Source: CALDUY01 sp046350255 (GTDB lineage Bacteria; Planctomycetota; Planctomycetia; Gemmatales; Gemmataceae). From it: 64,000 bases of DNA. The stretch lies in contig JAXMAV010000026.1 in NCBI GenBank assembly GCA_046350255.1, positions 60,452 to 124,451 on the forward strand, given 5' to 3'. Position 1 is the stretch's first letter. Every line of letters starts with the position of its first letter. Shown here piece by piece: positions 59,401 to 64,000 of the stretch. The position numbers and the translations under genes were made by a program. The notes below the pieces were generated by a model. That model had not been told where the DNA came from. It ran no database searches and was given only the letters and a program-made list of their open reading frames with translations.

Positions 59401-62400
59401 GCACGGCCAGGGATCTGACCTCGCTGCCCGCCGCACCCACGCAGACCCTCCAGGTTGTCACGCTGGCTGGATCCACCTCCCCGTTCGGCCCCAGTGCCGT
59501 CGATTTCTATTCCACGCAGCAGGACTCCATCGCCGTCACTCTCGGGCCCGATCTCCTCGCCGCACCAGGGACACCCCTGGTGCGCTATCTCAACGGTGGC
59601 GGCGACGACATCGGCGGCCTGACCAACAACCAGGTCTACTACCTCATCAAGGACGACCCCGTGTCCGGCCGCGTTCGGCTGTCCGACACGCCGGGTAGTG
59701 GATCCACGCCGCCCGCCAGCTACCTCGGCCTCTTCTCGGCAGGCACCAGCAGCTCTCAGCAGTTCCAGCTCATCAGCACGGGGGCGTCGTCCAGCTTCAA
59801 CCCGTCGAGTGTGGTCACCGAGGACGAGGCCAGCAGCATCTTCTTCAGCGCCCCGCACGGCTACAAATCGGGCGACCTGGTGGTCTACAGCAATGATGGC
59901 GGGACCACCATCGGCGGTCTGGTCAGCGGTCGAGCCTACTACGCCATCGTCGATGCCACCCGTCCCGAGCAGCTGAAGCTGGCTGACACTCTCCTGGATC
60001 AGTTGCAGGGCAAGACCATCGCGCTAACCTCCACGGGAGGCGGCTCCTTCCGCCTGGCGACGCCGGGGCTGCCGGTGCCGTTCGGTCCTTCTGCGGTCAC
60101 TCTCAACTCGAATATCGGCAATACCATCACCCTGCCCAGCGACCATGGCTTCTCCGCGGGGCAGGCGGTCATCTACGACAACGGCGCCGGCACAAGCATC
60201 GGCGGGCTACGCCAGGGCGGCATCTACTACGTCATCCTGGTGCCCGGCGATTCCCGCAGCTTCCGCCTGGCTACTTCTGCCTCCGCCGCCGCCGCAGGCA
60301 CGGCCGTGACGCTCACCTCGCGTGGCGTTGGCCTGTTGCACTCCTTCCGCCCGGTCACTCTGCCGGTCAACGTCGCAGGCAGTGCCCCGGGCACGGTGCG
60401 AGCGAAGGACAACGTGCGCATCCGCGCCGAATCGACCGAGCAGGTGCTCTCCGTCTCGATTGCCGGGGCAGGTGGCTTCACTGGACCGGCTGTCGCCGGC
60501 AGCATCGGTACCTGGACCCAGGTGCTGACCACCGAGGCCAGCATCGGCGAACAGGCAGACGTGCAGGCTGGCAGCAACGTCCAGGTCAGCGCTCGCGACA
60601 TCAATAACCTGAGCATGCTGGCCGGGTCGGTCGCCTTCTCCGGCAGCGCGGGCATCGGCGCTGCTGTCGGCGTTCCTGTGATCAAGAAGACAACCACGGC
60701 AGCCATCCGCACCAGCGCCAAGGTCGAGGCTCTGGCCGGCGGGCAGGACCTTCGCGCCGACACCGGCGAGTTCGACGTGAACTTCGGTAGCCCGACCTTC
60801 AATCCGTCCGACTCCACCCAGCTCGATCTTTCCGAGGATTGGATCACCCTGTCGTACGAGCACGGCTTCACCCCCGGCCAGGCCGTCATCTACGAGTCCG
60901 GCGGCGCAGGCACCACGGCCATCGGCAACCTGACCAGCGGAACGACCTACTACGCCATCCCCGATCCGAATAATCCGTATCGTCTCCGCCTGGCTGCGAC
61001 GCAGGCCGACGCCACGGCCGACACACCGAAGCCGATCGATCTGACCGCCGGCGCGGTTGGTACCTCCCATACCATCACTCCGGTCGGGGCCGTTACTCCG
61101 AACATCCAGAACACCAGCGTCACCGCTCCCGGCCTGTATTCGCGCCGTCTGGCCACACCCAGGACGACGCCGGTGCGCGGCGTCATCGTCACGGCGGTCA
61201 GCACTGATGACGTCGAGCAAATGATCCTGTCCGGAGCCGCGGCCGTGGGAGTGGCCGTTCCCCTGTCGGGCGCCGTGCATGTGCTCGACTCGACCACCAC
61301 CGCCTACATCGGACAGCAGGCCAGGGTGAACCTGAACCAGGCCGGCGCCAACGCCACGCAGTCGGTCCACGTCGCCGCGGGCAGCGATTTCTATCACCTC
61401 GGCGTCGCCGGGGCGGCGGGTGGAGCCGGCGGCGTCGCCGTGGGCGCGGGCATCAACGTGGTGGCACCCACCGTGCGCAGCCTGGCCTACATCGACCAGG
61501 GAGCCACGGTCTACGCGGCTAACAACGTCGCTGTGCGGGCACACACCGAGGCCAACCTCATCGTGGTGACCGCCGGGTTCGCTGGTGGTGGTACCGTGGG
61601 CGTGGGTGGCTCGGTGTCGGTTGCTGCGATCAACACCGAAACGCGGGCCTGGATCGGCACGAAGGATCCCGTCGCCGCCACGCTGACCACCGAGGTGCGA
61701 GCCAACAACAACGTCCTCGTGCAGGCGACCGACAACGCCTCCTTCCTGGCCGTCACCGGCGCGGGTGGCCTCGGCATCGCCGCCGCTGGAGCGGGTCTAT
61801 CACTGCCCATCGCGGTCTTCACCCGGACCACCGAGGCCTACATCGGCAACCGGGCCATCGTGGAAGGCAAGGCGCTCGGCACCGACACCATGACCGTCTC
61901 GGACGACGTGCAGCCCCCCGTTCCTCAGCCCTTCGACCCTCGTTCCACCAGCTCCCTCGATACCTCTAGCGATACCATCACCCTGAGTTACGACCACGGT
62001 TTCGAGACTGGCCAGGAGATCTTCTACGACAGTGGCACGGGCATCAGCATCGGCGGGCTGGCCACTGGCACCACCTACTACGCCATCGTCACCGGACCGC
62101 GCACCCTGAAGCTGGCCAAGACGCGCGCCCTGGCTCTGCAGGGGACCGCCATCGATCTGAGCCTGGGTGCCACCACCGGCAAGCAGCACACCCTCCGGCC
62201 CGACAGCACCTTCCGCACACGCACCACTCGCGGTGTGGCCGTGCAGGCACGCTCCAGCGAGGATTCGCTGACCGTCGCCGTCGCGGGTGGCGGTGGCCTG
62301 TGGGCTGGCCTCGCAGGCGTGGTGGCTGTGACCGTCATCAACTCCACCACACGCGCCTTCGTCGAGGATGCCGACATCAACGTTCCGCTGGCTGGCAGTG

Positions 62401-64000
62401 CCGCCGCGGGCTCCAGCCAGTCGGTGAGCGTGGCAGCAGTGAACGCCGCCCGCGTCCGGACCGTGGCCCCCACCGTGGCCGGCGGCGCTGGCGCCTTCGC
62501 CGGCGTGGTCAACGTGATCTACGTCAACAACAAGACGCAGGCTTACCTGGGTGACCGCGCCACGGTCAACGCCGCCGACGACGTCGAGGTGACCGCCCTC
62601 TCCTACAAGGATTTCGATATCTTCAGCATCAGCCTCAGCGGCGGTGCCGTGGCCCTGGCCGCCTCGGTGTCTGTCGTCACCCTGGGTGCCTCCCTGAGCG
62701 ACGATGCCCGCACCGCCCTGCAAGATCCCGAAGACGAGAACAAATCGGTCACCGACAACGTCACCGATGGCAGCAAGACCGACCGAATCAGCAGTGGACT
62801 CTCCAGCTCTCAGGCAGATCCGAACGCCTCTAACAATGTCTCCACCAGCGGCGACCAGCAGACGACCGGAAACTCGCACCTCGTCAGCAGCTACCTCGGT
62901 CAGGGCTCGACCCTGATCAACAACCGCTCGGGCACCACTGCAAGCTCGACAATCAACAGCACCACGGCCCCTGCCAGTGGGACATCCGCGTTCATCGGCA
63001 AGGATGCAGTGGTGACAGCTGGCGACGACCTCGATCTCCACGCTGCCGAGACGGTCCGTCTGAACGGCTCGTCGGGTGGGCTTTCTGGTGGCCTCGCCGG
63101 GGTCGGCGCCGCCATCGGGGTCATCACCATCAACAGCAACACGCAGGCCTTCATCGACTCGCGCTCGGTGGTCACCGTCGGCGACGACCTCGACGTGGAA
63201 GCCGACTATGCTGCCTCGGCCTACCTCCTGGCCTACACCGGCACCGGCGGTGTCGGGGCCCTGGGCGCGCAGATTGGCTCGCTGGAAGATAACAGCGTGC
63301 AGGAGGCCTACCTCAACGACCGGGTCGAGGTGCGCAAGGCGGATGCGGTACGCGTCGAGGCGACGGCCGCACGCTCGGTGATGACGGAGGTGGGCGGCGT
63401 TTCGGCGGCCGGCATCGCCGTTGGCGGCTCGGGCAGCACGGCCAAGGCAGGCGGTACCACGCGGGCCTACGTCGGTTCCTCCGCAAAAATCGGCCAGCAA
63501 TCCGGCCAGACGGTCGGCAGCTTGACCGTGAAGGCCAGCAACACCACCACGGCCGAGTCGCGCGGCTTCCTGGTGACGGCCGGCATCGGTGCCCTGGGCA
63601 TCAGTAACTTCGTCGCCCAGATTACTCCCACGGTCGAGGCCTCCATCAGCAGTGGCGCCGCCATCACCGTCAGCACCGATGTCAGCGTCCTGGCCACCTC
63701 TTCTGCTACCGCCACGGTGGATAATCGCGGTGGCGGCGGTGGTGGCGTCTCGGTCACTGCGCTGGTCAGTAATGCCAGCATCGGCGGTTCAACCACCGCC
63801 TATGTCGGCGAAGGGGTGACGATCTCCGCCCGCGACCTCACCGTCGAGGCGACCGCTCCGGTCCGCACGGCCAAGGCCACCACCTACATCGTCAACATCA
63901 GCCTCGGAGGCGGATCGGGCAGCGACACCGATGCCACTGTGGGCGGCACCACCACTGGCGGGGGTGGCGTGAGTGCTTACGTCGGACCCAAGTCCGGTGA
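50448..64000 (+). CDS. Giant repeat-rich surface protein with LEPR-XLL-like motif (3' part outside window)
   Basis: The frame opened by the ATG at 50448 stays open to the window edge, at least 4,517 codons. The basic N-terminus (MRPFSSLARLVRSKLWRRTR) leads to MRLESLEDRLLLSG at residues 42-55, a variant of the LEPR-XLL motif of very long planctomycete proteins. The body has two repeat types: about 55-residue glycine- and alanine-rich units ending in N-x-T-x-AY(I/V/L), as in filamentous adhesins and LktA-like leukotoxins, and about 95-residue units with GLxxGxxYYxIV. One helical insert lies near 53030-53200 and a Ser/Thr/Asn-rich linker near 62690-62960. It is probably exported and builds a beta-helical fibre for adhesion or envelope structure. 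No catalytic site or C-terminal anchor is seen. AGGTGA precedes the ATG. Confidence 0.85.
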   Translation, partial: MRPFSSLARLVRSKLWRRTRPGLDEHFDRPLVSARAPLTQPMRLESLEDRLLLSGTPANAGQVFEFSNLGSSAAQKLYLRQTPDLTLIQGQRDSTTGTWTTLVNLSTLPTGATAVIDTATVASAFSLTDNDVPGKFIVFSSINTLGRSLTISSRGGIEVGENLSISTNSATTFTIDSGLIPTGPAGNLTLEAINPPGALFSDSTPIIDLKKGASLVASGGTTQGDITLRVETRQISLNVPLLTNFGIDNQTSTITVGEDVTIRGKDVTLRAYSGDENPLDAVNKALNNHPQMGGLLKSLLNVATDYLSLPISIQVKNPAAEVSLGNNSKIISQGTTRVTSEAIGDATGQAIYGFDTFQPIGAAFAFNWSAPSSRTIVNTGASIQAGGEVELSASTTSIAAGTARVTQNLGAGYLEKISGIIAPFSVRKGKDVAKQPIYNSNTDRIQVSAVVAVSKPSATVTVSQGAEIEATHQVTVHALGKSTNRQIVETASYFDGRAGITLGFGVTQAEVKATVDGKITVTNPSASTPAQTFNPFLAVNFTTSALSFTSDHAWQTGDSLIYSTSGEAIPGLVKDEMYYVIRVDARTIKLASSKERALAGQAITFGTYPTLQKGTLSLPLTRVNETANAVEFEFATGLIAGDQVTYRAVAGAAIAGLVDGRNYLLVAVNNPANPNTFQLRDTTTNQIVLLRASPKFTWNGKDVYFNLGRTVNTIDLRQRAFTPVVTGNTIDLGFAHGFVTGTKLAYFNAGATDTNIGGLTEGTTYYAVVDPANPTKLQLAFDAAGTQLIPLTSAGSGAGHSLYAAVASGDALTYSGALGLKINGLTDGTTYYAIVNPYDPGIIRLTTSQADALAAAAAGQATFDEAQKVIYDTLYQVAYDDWLYDHPGDTTRADQEGDKAGDDAVVAVMAERPELPRLWFAAGLASARRANDSVIALNFTTQTDVLSGTAHTLTPTVRGISILARLVTFDNGATRSGTGGEPTLRDLLTNSETIVAMPNILKNLSSAGNVTKAIDDNLTDAERPSVSVAGSFLVHAVQNVVRVNIGATAVLQTRGDLAIRAELIQKTNRSVEATVSKPDDEESTRAAALAVGFGLYSNEASVTIADGAQLDASRATTITSDVRYPFLFPTTAEDAESVFSTDLVKSAGNLVNGKLGLDRFLFNAWTRTSVEAPSSETSIAGSLTAPILVNRSLVTIGDVKINQKSDYRSNNQSLLVHAATNVVLVDMTGNFVLDLSPEGLRRLAQEGRSPVNFGVTGDNGVGASFYVAVGTNTTSATLGGGSQVFVSDVDNGMRVLADTTVINVSLAATTGKAESSGFAGTFAASIFINRTTAQIEGGAVIQSTFLDVEAHDSTVQVNLAGAFQLSSGKGFGFTVTTNVLDRETLAILGANPKKNETAAASSITLSRDLNISARNTGAMVAISVAASIIAPEPVTQSNVGSTGTSAAQNAGNVANSAAKQGGSSVVTNATSQVGNQYGIGVSADVALNLITNDTAYAIINEVEADISSDPTRRNIRAEDVSVTATNRTGIGAIAGAVAMSVSADAGGTSAGAGSLAVNTIVGDTQASVTGVRMDAKTLNVEATRLGVIASLTAALAATTSAAGNGVGGSVSINVITDNLKAYLTNSHIVLAGDLTVRSRNENLIVSVAGGVGYGGKAGVGFAIAVNVIAGNNRAYFDHCVIDQSAGTLTLTATTDNPGPDSNTDSDVRIVALTGTVGAGSNGSGGAGMVSVNVIDDTTEAYLRDTTYTCTSAEALTQGMLVKATDSSWIVTLGFAVGVSASGNGVGAALSVNVIDNDTRAYLENSAVNYPGDVSILAVNSATIGAATVGVAGSSGGNSVAGSFSTNVVTNTTEAYISSTGGTRKTVTAGGDIELKATDSSLIVGIAGGVGISVSGGGAVGGAININVVDNTTRAYVDGAEVLANSPGSTLTIQASESAQIIGVTVGVAGAAQGAAVSGSVALNIVSNETYAGLKDNARAVAGGDIQVVASDSARLVVITGAIAASFGSAAVGVSISVNTVTNKTHALIDGSSVQSLNGAVKLTAGWDAPSVALPTAITVAPGNDDTTATTIDLPTPREELQQNQVVAVSVSGALGNNNAVGGALPVNVISNEFVGRIKDSTVTAAGDVEIQVVDKASIGNGALGAAVGQNAGGATVGSSTIANTLRAVIENSTVTAGQMVIARATEEAKIITVSLGLAGAANFALGGSIGVNVITNQVDAHISANSVVQATLVNVSATDTSTIYMGLGGIAVSGNTAAGAAVGSNSVANTVTAYIDRSSVIATTDDVRVLARSNPTIGGGAIGGAISGFNASVAGSILISTITNRTQAYIADDGTHFVLTNGNVIVSALQDLNLNVGTGGFSASGGAAAVGLANSTLVTTNLVEAYIGDFATVDARANANPYPAYTGKKNPQGTLLTEDVYGVSVTSNSFQNILSLAVAGSGSAGAGAAGSATVEVLNETSKAYIGRGARINLATQNINSRQGINLLATNQTRTITGAGGVAGGGTAGFGAGVDVGVLTKTTQAYIADATVSSRSFAASSVDLTTNTIDFKQNHGWTTGQAVVYSNGSGTSISPLGSGDTVYYAIVTSPTTIKLASSRANALLGAEIDLTTAGTSISQSVQAVTDQVGQIFGSSAVTLASDINAIDLGLPHGYTTGQAVVYNANEGVGITGLESGRVYYVIVDSNQPTKVRLASTSANAFAGVPVLLTAQGTAPLQTLTRVDLGTSQTLTGATVRLASDANTITTSTPHGLTTGQAVLYRTSDSGALGGLLDRQIYYAIVLSPTKLRLALTAADASTGTAIALGKSSGAAQSFAPLVFSNRVFNGANVLGQTIDLGYSHGFRTGDLLAYDADTGTPIGGLQSGRAYFAIVDPAQPTKLRLADTLQAARAGQARTLTPGTGLNHNLQLAVTGTRTFNAVTQVDITQDTIDLGYAHGYVAGQAVVYQRGGFATIGNLVEGQVYYVIPVANEPTKIRLANTLADAITSTARDLTSLPAAPTQTLQVVTLAGSTSPFGPSAVDFYSTQQDSIAVTLGPDLLAAPGTPLVRYLNGGGDDIGGLTNNQVYYLIKDDPVSGRVRLSDTPGSGSTPPASYLGLFSAGTSSSQQFQLISTGASSSFNPSSVVTEDEASSIFFSAPHGYKSGDLVVYSNDGGTTIGGLVSGRAYYAIVDATRPEQLKLADTLLDQLQGKTIALTSTGGGSFRLATPGLPVPFGPSAVTLNSNIGNTITLPSDHGFSAGQAVIYDNGAGTSIGGLRQGGIYYVILVPGDSRSFRLATSASAAAAGTAVTLTSRGVGLLHSFRPVTLPVNVAGSAPGTVRAKDNVRIRAESTEQVLSVSIAGAGGFTGPAVAGSIGTWTQVLTTEASIGEQADVQAGSNVQVSARDINNLSMLAGSVAFSGSAGIGAAVGVPVIKKTTTAAIRTSAKVEALAGGQDLRADTGEFDVNFGSPTFNPSDSTQLDLSEDWITLSYEHGFTPGQAVIYESGGAGTTAIGNLTSGTTYYAIPDPNNPYRLRLAATQADATADTPKPIDLTAGAVGTSHTITPVGAVTPNIQNTSVTAPGLYSRRLATPRTTPVRGVIVTAVSTDDVEQMILSGAAAVGVAVPLSGAVHVLDSTTTAYIGQQARVNLNQAGANATQSVHVAAGSDFYHLGVAGAAGGAGGVAVGAGINVVAPTVRSLAYIDQGATVYAANNVAVRAHTEANLIVVTAGFAGGGTVGVGGSVSVAAINTETRAWIGTKDPVAATLTTEVRANNNVLVQATDNASFLAVTGAGGLGIAAAGAGLSLPIAVFTRTTEAYIGNRAIVEGKALGTDTMTVSDDVQPPVPQPFDPRSTSSLDTSSDTITLSYDHGFETGQEIFYDSGTGISIGGLATGTTYYAIVTGPRTLKLAKTRALALQGTAIDLSLGATTGKQHTLRPDSTFRTRTTRGVAVQARSSEDSLTVAVAGGGGLWAGLAGVVAVTVINSTTRAFVEDADINVPLAGSAAAGSSQSVSVAAVNAARVRTVAPTVAGGAGAFAGVVNVIYVNNKTQAYLGDRATVNAADDVEVTALSYKDFDIFSISLSGGAVALAASVSVVTLGASLSDDARTALQDPEDENKSVTDNVTDGSKTDRISSGLSSSQADPNASNNVSTSGDQQTTGNSHLVSSYLGQGSTLINNRSGTTASSTINSTTAPASGTSAFIGKDAVVTAGDDLDLHAAETVRLNGSSGGLSGGLAGVGAAIGVITINSNTQAFIDSRSVVTVGDDLDVEADYAASAYLLAYTGTGGVGALGAQIGSLEDNSVQEAYLNDRVEVRKADAVRVEATAARSVMTEVGGVSAAGIAVGGSGSTAKAGGTTRAYVGSSAKIGQQSGQTVGSLTVKASNTTTAESRGFLVTAGIGALGISNFVAQITPTVEASISSGAAITVSTDVSVLATSSATATVDNRGGGGGGVSVTALVSNASIGGSTTAYVGEGVTISARDLTVEATAPVRTAKATTYIVNISLGGGSGSDTDATVGGTTTGGGGVSAYVGPKSG
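52080..53030 (+). repeat. First four YYxI-type modules of the giant protein
   Basis: Four diverged copies of the long module, with tyrosine-rich cores near 52176 (MYYVIRV), 52420 (NYLLVAV), 52736 (TYYAVVDP) and 52934 (TYYAIVNP). Each has the order: start strand, HGxxTG-like turn, GL(T/V)xG, YYxIV, then a PTKLxLA strand and an AxAG stretch. Confidence 0.7.
54830..58070 (+). repeat. Block of about 18 AYI-type repeats in the giant protein
   Basis: Units of roughly 160-200 bases (about 55 residues). Examples of the conserved end: NLKAYLTNSHIVLAGDLTV, DTRAYLENSAVNYPGDVSIL, TTRAYVDGAEVLANSPG, TVTAYIDRSSVIATTDD, TTQAYIADATVSSRSF. Between them lie stretches like VAGSSGGNSVAGSFSTNVVT. The pattern suggests a stacked beta-helix with one hydrophobic Gly/Ala-rich face. 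Confidence 0.75.
58080..60350 (+). repeat. Eight tandem YYxI-type modules
   Basis: Cores lie near 58189, 58479, 58771, 59041, 59327, 59635, 59935 and 60223, spaced 270-310 bases. The common form is NTIDLGxxHGxxTGQAVVY, then IGGLxxGxxYYxIVDxxxPT and KLRLAxTxxxAxAGxAIxLT. Further single copies lie near 60946 and 62074. Same frame throughout. Confidence 0.8.
61290..64000 (+). repeat. Second block of AYI-type repeats, to window edge
   Basis: About 12 more copies, e.g. TTTAYIGQQARVNLNQ, RSLAYIDQGATVYAANNV, TTEAYIGNRAIVEGKAL, KTQAYLGDRATVNAADDVEV, NTQAFIDSRSVVTVGDDLDV, STTAYVGEGVTISARDLTVE. A low-complexity linker and one YYxI module interrupt the block. Confidence 0.75.

Noticed and set aside
54830..60350. 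Regular repeats as a possible CRISPR array or DNA satellite
   Set aside because: Repetition is at protein level with varied codons, stays in one frame and has no constant DNA repeat.
52359..63500. Five long minus-strand frames opposite the giant gene
   Set aside because: All mirror the repeat codons of the plus-strand protein. They break and restart, lack ribosome binding sites and resemble no family.

Overview
The window reads as high-GC chromosomal DNA of a planctomycete, most likely of the Gemmata/Gemmataceae type. The main pointers are the DUF1592/DUF1588 cytochrome protein paired with a DUF1552 protein, a DUF1501 protein with a Tat signal, a TIGR02996-type repeat-companion domain joined to leucine-rich repeats, an ECF sigma factor next to a Ser/Thr kinase with a TPR tail, and a giant repeat protein with an N-terminal LEPR-XLL-like motif. 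Codons strongly prefer G/C in third position, which opens very long false frames on the opposite strand.

Layout. 1-6.5 kb: end of a HemN-like radical SAM gene, purB, a small Tyr-rich secreted protein, an outer-membrane porin, and a minus-strand group of esterase, SMP-30/NHL-like protein and LRR protein. 6.6-11.2 kb: a MarR regulator overlapping a CPA2 antiporter, then convergent acnA. 11.5-20.7 kb: DUF1592 and DUF1552 proteins, an amidohydrolase, a DHDPS/KDGDH-family aldolase, an acyl-CoA dehydrogenase and a DUF1501 protein. 20.8-24.1 kb: a SpoIIE-type phosphatase with a degenerate receiver, and a two-RCK membrane protein.

24.4-40.6 kb is the fused S10-spc-alpha ribosomal region: rpsJ, rplD, rplW, rplB, rpsS, rplV, rpsC, rplP, rpmC, rpsQ, rplN, rplX, rplE, rpsN, rpsH, rplF, rplR, rpsE, rplO, secY, adk, map, rpmJ, rpsM, rpsK, rpsD, rpoA, rplQ. 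rplC, rpmD and infA are absent from their usual slots. rplB and rplV carry about eight single-base indels between 26.39 and 27.75 kb, whereas flanking genes are clean. L2 also has an extra domain of about 46 residues that resembles its own RNA-binding domain. Several strong hairpins sit between genes of the cluster.

40.6-46.0 kb: a secreted protein of unknown function, a sugar-isomerase-like TIM barrel, a hydroxyisobutyrate-dehydrogenase-family enzyme, an atypical truncated hemoglobin, a small unknown protein and an outer-membrane beta-barrel protein. 46.1-50.2 kb: the ECF sigma factor and the kinase. From 50.45 kb to the window end one frame stays open for more than 4,500 codons, encoding a surface or secreted protein built from two interleaved repeat types. 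No tRNA, rRNA, CRISPR array, insertion sequence or prophage was seen. The strongest candidates for something unusual are the altered ribosomal cluster and the giant repeat protein.
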